From: an uncultured Ruminococcus sp. | GTDB lineage: Bacteria > Bacillota > Clostridia > Oscillospirales > Ruminococcaceae | Reading direction: 5' to 3' | Assembly (NCBI GenBank): GCA_947589205.1 | Contig: CANQCJ010000060.1 | Coordinates: 1-10,974 of the forward strand | DNA length: 10,974 nt | Shown here: one piece after another, positions 6,226 through 10,974 of the stretch | Layout of the letters: each line of letters starts with the position of its first letter | How positions within the stretch are numbered: position 1 is the stretch's first letter | Position numbers and translations under genes: made by a program | Notes under the pieces: model-generated | Databases searched by the model: none | What the model was told of the DNA's origin: nothing | Seen by the model: the letters and a program-made list of their open reading frames with translations, nothing else

Positions 6226-7349
6226 AAGGATCTCTCCCTCCGATATTTCCAGCAGCTGCCCCGTTTTTCGGGATACCCCCAATGGCAGCGCAGGGAAAAT
6301 CTGTTTTGTTTTTTTAACGATCTTTTCTTAGGCTTTTGTGCGGGCTGCGGCGCGCTCGAAGCGCTTTCCATTTCAATGAAGATCGCCGCCGCCGGCATAG
6401 CTTTTATCGCGCTCCCGCGCTTTTCGGCTATGGCATAGACCGAAGCCGCCGCGCCGTTTTTTTTATTTTCATCAGGCTCTTCCCGCTCTGACGTAATTTC
6501 CTCCGGTTCAGCAGGCTCTTCCCGCTCTGCCGCAATTTCCTCCGTCACAGCAGGTTCTTCCTGTTCTGCCGTAATTTCCTCCGTCACAGTCGGTTCTTCG
6601 CGCTCTGACGGCGGCGCAGATCTGTCCTGCGCCGAATGACGGCGGGGGGCGTTTTTGTTGAAGCTTATAACGCTGTTGTCGTCGTTTAACATTATCCTGC
6701 CCGATCTTGTCAGCTCGAGCACGGCTAAAAATGTCGCTATCCTTGCGGAACGGTCGTTTTCTATCCCCTCGTACAGCTCGCTGAACAGGCACTCGCCGCA
6801 TTTGTAAAGCTTTTTGAGCACGAAAACTATCTTTGAAGTAACCGTGACTATCCTCGAGGCTACGAGCGGGGAAAACTGTTCGGCTCTCAGCGGGCGCAGC
6901 CGCCTTGCTTTGGCGGTCATTCCCATATAGCTTTCAATCAGCTCATTCGGAGAAATGCTCCCTGTGAACACAAGATTTACCGGCAGCTTCTCGGGCGGAC
7001 GGACAAAGACCTCTCCGTAAATGCAGATATCCCTCAGCCTTTTCGCCGCTTCTCTGCAAAGAGAATATTCTATCAGCTCGCCCTCCAGCTCTTTTTTTAG
7101 CTCGCCCGCCTCCTGTGCCTGCGGCAGCAGCGAACAGGTCTTTATATAGATGAGCCTTGCCGCCATCGTCAGAAACTCACCCGCCGAATCGAGGTCGCTT
7201 TCTTCAATAGCGTCTATATATTCAAGATACTGCTCGAGAAGCGCAGAGATCTCTATATCATAAATATTCAGCTTGTGCCTTTTTATCAGCTCAAGAAGCA
7301 GATCGAGAGGACCTTCAAAGGCGTCCAGCCGAAACGTCATCTGCTCCAT
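6216..7349 (-). CDS. scpA: Segregation and condensation protein A (ScpA) with long C-terminal tail
   Basis: Kleisin subunit that bridges the SMC heads and binds ScpB. The core is typical: FEGPLDLLLELIKRHKLNIY (residues 11-30) with YDIEISALLEQYLEYI (30-45) and AGEFLTMAARLIYIKTCSLLP (56-76) forms the N-terminal SMC-binding part, and ELTRSGRIMLNDDNSVISF (212-230) ends the C-terminal winged helix. ScpA usually stops near here (about 250 residues), but this protein runs to 377. The extra tail has an acidic repeat section (about 248-292, EEP-VTEEI-AE units), an Ala-rich section, then a Lys/Arg-rich end. The ATG at 7349 shares a base with the upstream stop (TGATG), so translation is probably coupled; a second ATG at 7340 is an alternative start. 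The last residues overlap the scpB start. The tail could be a lineage-specific linker or slack sequence kept open by chance; no domain is recognised in it. Confidence 0.93.
   Translation of the reverse strand: MEQMTFRLDAFEGPLDLLLELIKRHKLNIYDIEISALLEQYLEYIDAIEESDLDSAGEFLTMAARLIYIKTCSLLPQAQEAGELKKELEGELIEYSLCREAAKRLRDICIYGEVFVRPPEKLPVNLVFTGSISPNELIESYMGMTAKARRLRPLRAEQFSPLVASRIVTVTSKIVFVLKKLYKCGECLFSELYEGIENDRSARIATFLAVLELTRSGRIMLNDDNSVISFNKNAPRRHSAQDRSAPPSEREEPTVTEEITAEQEEPAVTEEIAAEREEPAEPEEITSEREEPDENKKNGAAASVYAIAEKRGSAIKAMPAAAIFIEMESASSAPQPAQKPKKRSLKKQNRFSLRCHWGYPEKRGSCWKYRRERSLWI
6478..6594 (-). repeat. Three tandem 39-bp coding repeats in the scpA tail
   Basis: Units 6478-6516, 6517-6555 and 6556-6594 share most bases; each starts TCTTCC on the plus strand and contains AATTTCCTCCG. 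A broken fourth unit begins at 6595. Each encodes 13 residues of the type EEITAEQEEPAVT. The 39-bp period keeps the reading frame, so unit number could change by slippage or recombination without breaking the gene. Confidence 0.85.
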
Positions 7350-8059
7350 CAGCCGATTACCGCTTTCGCAATAAGGTCGACAAAAAATGTAAGCTTATCC
7401 ATAAGGTTGAAGATAAGTCCTCTTAAAAATCCGAGAGGTGTCTGCAATATCGGGGTCGCGATGACAAAGATGAACGCTATCGCGATAGCCGTTTGGTATC
7501 TGTACATAAATTCATCGTATTTTCTTCCCGCAAAATAGGAGAATATCTTAGAGCCGTCAAGCGGCGGAACGGGGATAAGATTGAACACCGCAAGTCCGAG
7601 ATTTATTATCGTAAAATAATAGAATATAAGCGTGAGCCAGCCGAATATCACTGCCGCTCGGTAGCTCAGATCGGCATATATGCCGATATAGCTTGTCGTT
7701 TTATAAAGTATCATTCCCACAAGACCGACAATCAGGTTTGAGATAGGTCCTGCCGCTGCTGTGAGCATCATGCCCTTGCGGTACTGCTTAAAGCGCAGCG
7801 GATTTACCTGTACCGGCTTGCCCCAGCCGAAGCCGCCCAAAAGCAGACAGAGCGATCCCAGTAGATCCACATGAGCTAACGGGTTGAGCGTGAGCCTGCC
7901 CTGAAGGCGCGGCGTGTCGTCTCCCTGCTTTGTCGCCATCCAGGCGTGAGCAAATTCATGAAGCGGGGTGATAAGAAATATTATCATCAGCCTTGTGCCG
8001 TAGTCTATAACTTGATTCGGCGTCAAAGCCGAAAATAATGATGCTGTCAGATTTTCCAT
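7349..8059 (-). CDS. Site-2 protease family membrane metalloprotease (M50)
   Basis: Integral membrane zinc protease of the site-2 protease type, a family that cuts membrane proteins within the bilayer. The 236-residue product has HEFAH (34-38, zinc ligands His34 and His38, catalytic Glu35) inside its first membrane helix. It also has LNPLAHVD (58-65), AAAGPISN (101-108) and NLIPVPPLDGSKI (160-172, third zinc ligand Asp168), with further hydrophobic segments near 105-120, 138-157 and 189-202. Length and motifs match the short M50 branch without a PDZ domain. Such genes often stand next to scpAB in Clostridia. Its substrate is unknown. ATG at 8059 has AAAGGA upstream, and a strong promoter lies just before it, so it is probably the first gene of the scp transcript. 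The stop overlaps scpA by one base. Confidence 0.94.
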   Translation of the reverse strand: MENLTASLFSALTPNQVIDYGTRLMIIFLITPLHEFAHAWMATKQGDDTPRLQGRLTLNPLAHVDLLGSLCLLLGGFGWGKPVQVNPLRFKQYRKGMMLTAAAGPISNLIVGLVGMILYKTTSYIGIYADLSYRAAVIFGWLTLIFYYFTIINLGLAVFNLIPVPPLDGSKIFSYFAGRKYDEFMYRYQTAIAIAFIFVIATPILQTPLGFLRGLIFNLMDKLTFFVDLIAKAVIG

Positions 8060-8091
8060 AAGCTTTTCCTTTCTTTCGGTTATACATTTTT

Positions 8092-8120
8092 ATTATACAC
8101 CATTTGCCCGATGATTTCAA
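8092..8120 (-). promoter_or_regulatory. Sigma-A-type promoter of the site-2 protease/scpAB transcript
   Basis: TTGAAA (8115-8120) and a perfect TATAAT (8092-8097) on the minus strand are separated by 17 bases. They lie 33-61 bases before the protease start codon. This is the only clear promoter found upstream of the seven-gene run. It diverges from the rpmB promoter about 80 bases away. Confidence 0.82.
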
Positions 8121-8201
8121 GCATATTAAGTAATTTTTCCTATATTTTTATGTTCACATTACCAATTAACGAAAAATTAATATATTTTTTTTCATTAGGA
8201 C

Positions 8202-8230
8202 TTGCATTTTTCTGCTCGATATGTTATAAT
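8202..8230 (+). promoter_or_regulatory. rpmB: Strong extended -10 promoter of rpmB
   Basis: TTGCAT (8202-8207), a 17-base spacer and TATAAT (8225-8230), with TGT directly before the -10 box forming an extended -10 element. Transcription would start near 8237, giving a leader of about 60 bases before rpmB. That leader contains only a weak GTGC/GCAC hairpin, and no known riboswitch was recognised in it. Confidence 0.85.
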
Positions 8231-8299
8231 ATCATTTGTTGTAACGGTGCAAATACGCAAAGCACTGACCAGACGGCATATTTAAGGAGGTGCGTCGTA

Positions 8300-8485
8300 A
8301 TGGCAAAATGTCAGTTCTGCGGAAAGCAGATAGCTTACGGTATCAAGGTCTCTCACTCTCACAGAAGGACTAACAGAGCTTGGAAGCCGAATGTAAAGAG
8401 AGTTAAGGCAGTTGTCAACGGTACTCCCTGCCATGTTTATGCTTGCTCCAGATGCCTGCGTTCGGGCAAGGTAGAAAGAGCCTGA
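8300..8485 (+). CDS. rpmB: 50S ribosomal protein L28 (bL28), zinc-ribbon form
   Basis: Large-subunit ribosomal protein of 61 residues. The N-terminus MAKCQFCGKQIAYG is followed by VSHSHRRTNRAWKPN (17-31), a classic L28 signature that contacts 23S rRNA. Two cysteine pairs (Cys4/Cys7 and Cys49/Cys52), with Cys44 nearby, suggest the zinc-binding version of L28; many bacteria also carry cysteine-free copies used under zinc limitation. AAGGAGG lies nine bases before the ATG. The frame is open back to 8111, but that stretch contains the promoter and is not coding. The gene is a single-cistron unit with its own promoter and terminator. Confidence 0.97.
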   Translation: MAKCQFCGKQIAYGIKVSHSHRRTNRAWKPNVKRVKAVVNGTPCHVYACSRCLRSGKVERA

Positions 8486-8514
8486 CAAGCAGGGTCTTGA
8501 TGACTAAAAACCGG

Positions 8515-8547
8515 AAGCGGCGGTGTTTTCGCCGCTTTTTTTATTTT
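8515..8547 (+). terminator. Rho-independent terminator of rpmB
   Basis: AAGCGGCG (8515-8522) pairs with CGCCGCTT (8530-8537) around a seven-base loop, and the stem runs straight into a T-rich tail (TTTTTTTATTTT). It lies 30 bases after the rpmB stop. Confidence 0.92.
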
Positions 8548-8567
8548 CACAAAAAACGTTTTTTTAA

Positions 8568-8602
8568 CAAAAAACAGCGCCGCGGGTATCAGCTGCGGCG
8601 CT
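8568..8602 (-). terminator. Rho-independent terminator of the LTA synthase-family gene
   Basis: Read on the minus strand, AGCGCCGC (8595-8602) pairs with GCGGCGCT (8576-8583) across an 11-base loop, followed by GTTTTTTGTT. It starts about ten bases after the stop codon of the minus-strand gene. With the rpmB terminator it separates two converging transcripts. Confidence 0.88.
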
Positions 8603-8611
8603 TTAGCTTTT

Positions 8612-10974
8612 TTATACTGTAAATATCTTCTTTCTGTCTATGTCATCGGGCGGTGCGAAACGGCTGTCGCCGCTGTCGGACTGCGCGGGCGGCTTTGGCT
8701 CGTTCGTTATATCGTCCTCGCCGAAGCCCTCGTCCACCTTGTGGATTATATCATAGAGGATTATCGAATTGGAGACGTCTATCCTTTCCGCAAGATAGTC
8801 AAGCCGAGCCGAGATGTATTCCTCGTCGACAACGCCGTCGTTCGTCCGCGACTGCGCGGCGTTGAGAGAAAATTCGCTCTCGTCAAACTTATACAATCCG
8901 TGCTCCGCGTCGGAATACAGCGGGATAGGATCGTCCTTGTACTCCTGATTGCAGGAGGCGTACTTAGCTACGTTTTCATAGCCGTCGAGGTCAAAGTAGG
9001 AATTTATCTGGCTTTCGTAATACACCTTGTCGGTGACGAAATTTCCCGTCGGGAAGATAACGATGTTTTCTTCATCGTCGGCTATGGAAAAAATATCGTG
9101 GCCGAGCGCGTATTTGTTTGAAAAGCCGAACATATTTCCGAGCGTGGGCTGTACGTCGTACATTCCCATGACCTTGGTTATCTCCTTCGGCTCGTAGCCG
9201 CCGTCCTTAGACCAGATTATCAGCGGCACCTTGCGGTTTATGTTGTAATAAAAATCGTCCACCGGGATATATCCGGGATCGTCCTTTGTCAGGGTCTTGT
9301 CCGAGAAGGGCTCGTAATTGTAGTAATACTCGTACTCCTCCTCTTTTATCTTAGCGTCGTGGTCTCCGTAGATCACCAATACCGTATTGTCGAGCAGTCC
9401 CTGCGCGTCAAGGTCGTCCATAAGCTGTCCGATAGCTTCATCAGCATAGTGTACCGACTTGAAATAGCTTCCGAGCTTCGTTCCCTCGAGGAAATCGCGC
9501 GTTACCTCCTCGTACATTCCCGTCTCGGCATCGTACTGCTTATACTTGAAGTTCACCTCAAAATCGCTTACTCTCTCGATATCCGTAAACGGAGTATGGT
9601 TCGTCAGCATTATCAGAGTGCCATAGAAATTGTCGTTTGCTTCAGATATATCCTTGACCTTCGGCACGAGCTGGCGGAAGAAGGATTTGTCCGAAAGACC
9701 CAAGCCTATCGTCTCATCTATCACAAAATCCTGCGAATAGTTATAGAGCTTGTCATAACCGAGAGATTGGTGCAGATTCAGTCTGTTCCAGTAAGAACCG
9801 TTGTTGCCGTGCATACTGAATACATAATATCCCATTTCCGCAAACTTTTTCTGCGTGGTGACGTAGTTTCTGTCCCAATAGTTTATTGCCACCGTTCCGC
9901 TTGAAGCCGGCATGAGCGAGGTCGAAAAGGTAAACTCGCTGTCAGAGCTTGTGCCGACGCTCTCCTGCGCGTAGAAGTTTGAAAAATAAAGTCCCTCGCT
10001 CGCTAATCTGTTCAGATTTGGCGTAAGCTCCTCGCCGTTAAAATAGGTGTCGAGCGTAAACTGCTGTATGCTCTCGGCGTGTATCGCTATGACGTTTTTG
10101 CCCTTGAAAATATCGGTATATTCGTTTCCGTCCGCCGCGTTTTCCTCCGCCGAGACCTGTACCTTTTCTTCGTTTTCGGCTTTTGAATCGAAAAATTCAT
10201 CGAATTTCTGCTTGCCCTTTTCATATCCGAACATTACGTTCAGCTTTGCATGAACGGAGGAAATAGTGTCGCTTATCTGATAAACGTACATTCCGAAGCT
10301 GCTCATTATCGACTCTCTGTTCCACTGCTTTACAAGCCGCGAGCAGTCGGTCTTTGTCAGCATCGTACCGAACAGCGCCGCGCTCACTAACGTGACTATT
10401 ACCGAAGTCCCCGCGTATTTTGAACGCTGCCTGCCCTCGGTCCTTTGTCTTACAAATTCTAAACCGTTCTTTTTCTTTAACAGTATGTAGGTAATTATCA
10501 TCGCCGGTATCGGGAAAAGCAGTATGAAATCCTTAGCTTCAAGAATGTTTTTCGTTACCGCGTCCATTACTCCCCCCAGTTGGGAAGCCGTCGACAGCTC
10601 CGAAACCGATACGAACGATGTGAAATTTGTATAATAGATGGAATTTCCCATCGCAAGGATAGAGAATACCACCGTCCACACCATCAGATATATGAACCGC
10701 GACCTGTGCTTTTTGAAAAGATACGCAAAGACCGATATTATCGTGATCGCCGTAATGTCCGCAAGCGTCGGCTTTATTATGCTTTTAAGTATGACCTTAA
10801 CGGACTTGCTGTCTCCGAAGGTCACGGTAAAGCCCCTCAGAATTATTGAATTTATTACAAGAGAAATATTGAATACAAGAACAAGGATATTGTTTTTTAA
10901 CCAGCCGCCGGAGGCTTTTTCCGCATGAGCCTCTTTCTGCTCCGACCGGCTCTCGGCGGGCTTTTCCTCGGCGG
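8612..10974 (-). CDS. LTA synthase family phosphoglycerol transferase (5' end outside window)
   Basis: Membrane enzyme of the LtaS/sulfatase superfamily. Family members add glycerol-phosphate from phosphatidylglycerol to lipoteichoic acid or related polymers on the outer face of the membrane. The frame is open to the right edge with no ATG; a GTG at 10825 is an internal codon, because about 50 further residues upstream include another membrane helix (NNILVLVFNISLVINSIIL). With it there are five N-terminal helices, as in LtaS. Counting from that GTG, the extracellular domain shows NVIAIHAES (244-252, metal ligand Glu251), GTSSDSEF (291-298, nucleophile region), YWNR (345-348), LTNHTPF (407-413, His410) and YGDHD (486-490, Asp488, His489). 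A Ser aligns with the usual catalytic Thr of KTSDSEF. The C-terminal tail (about 590-737) is acidic and family-variable. The visible part has 786 complete codons. Polymer specificity cannot be read; a second-copy or LTA-primase role is also possible. Confidence 0.93.
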   Translation of the reverse strand, partial: AEEKPAESRSEQKEAHAEKASGGWLKNNILVLVFNISLVINSIILRGFTVTFGDSKSVKVILKSIIKPTLADITAITIISVFAYLFKKHRSRFIYLMVWTVVFSILAMGNSIYYTNFTSFVSVSELSTASQLGGVMDAVTKNILEAKDFILLFPIPAMIITYILLKKKNGLEFVRQRTEGRQRSKYAGTSVIVTLVSAALFGTMLTKTDCSRLVKQWNRESIMSSFGMYVYQISDTISSVHAKLNVMFGYEKGKQKFDEFFDSKAENEEKVQVSAEENAADGNEYTDIFKGKNVIAIHAESIQQFTLDTYFNGEELTPNLNRLASEGLYFSNFYAQESVGTSSDSEFTFSTSLMPASSGTVAINYWDRNYVTTQKKFAEMGYYVFSMHGNNGSYWNRLNLHQSLGYDKLYNYSQDFVIDETIGLGLSDKSFFRQLVPKVKDISEANDNFYGTLIMLTNHTPFTDIERVSDFEVNFKYKQYDAETGMYEEVTRDFLEGTKLGSYFKSVHYADEAIGQLMDDLDAQGLLDNTVLVIYGDHDAKIKEEEYEYYYNYEPFSDKTLTKDDPGYIPVDDFYYNINRKVPLIIWSKDGGYEPKEITKVMGMYDVQPTLGNMFGFSNKYALGHDIFSIADDEENIVIFPTGNFVTDKVYYESQINSYFDLDGYENVAKYASCNQEYKDDPIPLYSDAEHGLYKFDESEFSLNAAQSRTNDGVVDEEYISARLDYLAERIDVSNSIILYDIIHKVDEGFGEDDITNEPKPPAQSDSGDSRFAPPDDIDRKKIFTV

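Noticed and set aside
6226..6282. Longer ScpB starting at 6282
   Set aside because: The added 19 residues have no family support and read through scpA coding sequence; a ribosome site and standard ScpB N-terminus occur at 6225.
6478..6594. Possible CRISPR array
   Set aside because: The units abut without spacers, are imperfect, keep a 39-base coding period and lie inside scpA.
8111..8299. N-terminal extension of the L28 frame
   Set aside because: The extension covers the rpmB promoter and leader; L28 begins at the ATG at 8300 with AAGGAGG in place.
8653..9904. Plus-strand open frames opposite the LTA synthase-family gene (8653-8865, 8741-9121, 9359-9904)
   Set aside because: They are antisense to a well-supported enzyme with all domains present, and none shows a ribosome site or known motif.
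10823..10825. GTG as start of the LTA synthase-family protein
   Set aside because: It has no convincing ribosome site, and the frame continues upstream through a further predicted membrane helix to the window edge, so the gene is 5' partial.

Overview
The window looks like part of the chromosome of a strictly anaerobic, low-to-moderate GC Firmicute, most likely a Ruminococcus-type member of the Oscillospirales (inference). Supporting signs are strong AAGGAGG-type ribosome sites, AT-rich intergenic gaps with sigma-A-like promoters, the spore-associated gene ytfJ/gerW, a Gram-positive lipoteichoic acid synthase-type enzyme, and a biotin-dependent decarboxylase/transcarboxylase cluster typical of anaerobes. 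No mobile element, CRISPR array, tRNA or rRNA was seen.

Region 1 (1-2290, minus strand) is a carboxylation cluster with its own promoter at 2258-2286. In transcription order it encodes a carboxyltransferase-like protein, a small biotin carrier, and the N-terminal part of an OadA/5S-type pyruvate/oxaloacetate carboxyltransferase cut by the left edge. The three-part set resembles the 12S, 1.3S and 5S subunits of propionibacterial transcarboxylase, but the CoA-type carboxyltransferase has lost several hallmark glycine motifs.

Region 2 (2358-8120, minus strand) is a seven-gene run: site-2 protease, scpA, scpB, DUF2953 (ytfI-like), ytfJ/gerW, a D-Ala-D-Ala carboxypeptidase and rluB. It starts from a strong promoter at 8092-8120. 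The first four genes overlap or nearly abut, and no terminator is visible inside the run. It combines chromosome condensation (ScpAB), a spore-associated protein, cell-wall trimming and ribosome modification, a neighbourhood related to the scpAB-dacB-rluB order of Bacillus. Oddities are a 140-residue repetitive tail on ScpA, a probable non-standard start codon in the DUF2953 gene, and an 11-bp inverted repeat around the carboxypeptidase ribosome site.

Region 3 (8202-8547, plus strand) is a single-gene unit for ribosomal protein L28 (rpmB), with a near-ideal promoter divergent from region 2 and a strong terminator.

Region 4 (8568-10974, minus strand) is a large LTA synthase-family membrane enzyme. 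It converges on rpmB, ends in its own terminator, and its reading frame stays open through the right edge, so its start lies outside the window. No clearly new multi-gene system was found. The strongest leads are the degenerate carboxyltransferase, the ScpA tail, the inverted repeat and the serine at the LTA synthase nucleophile position.
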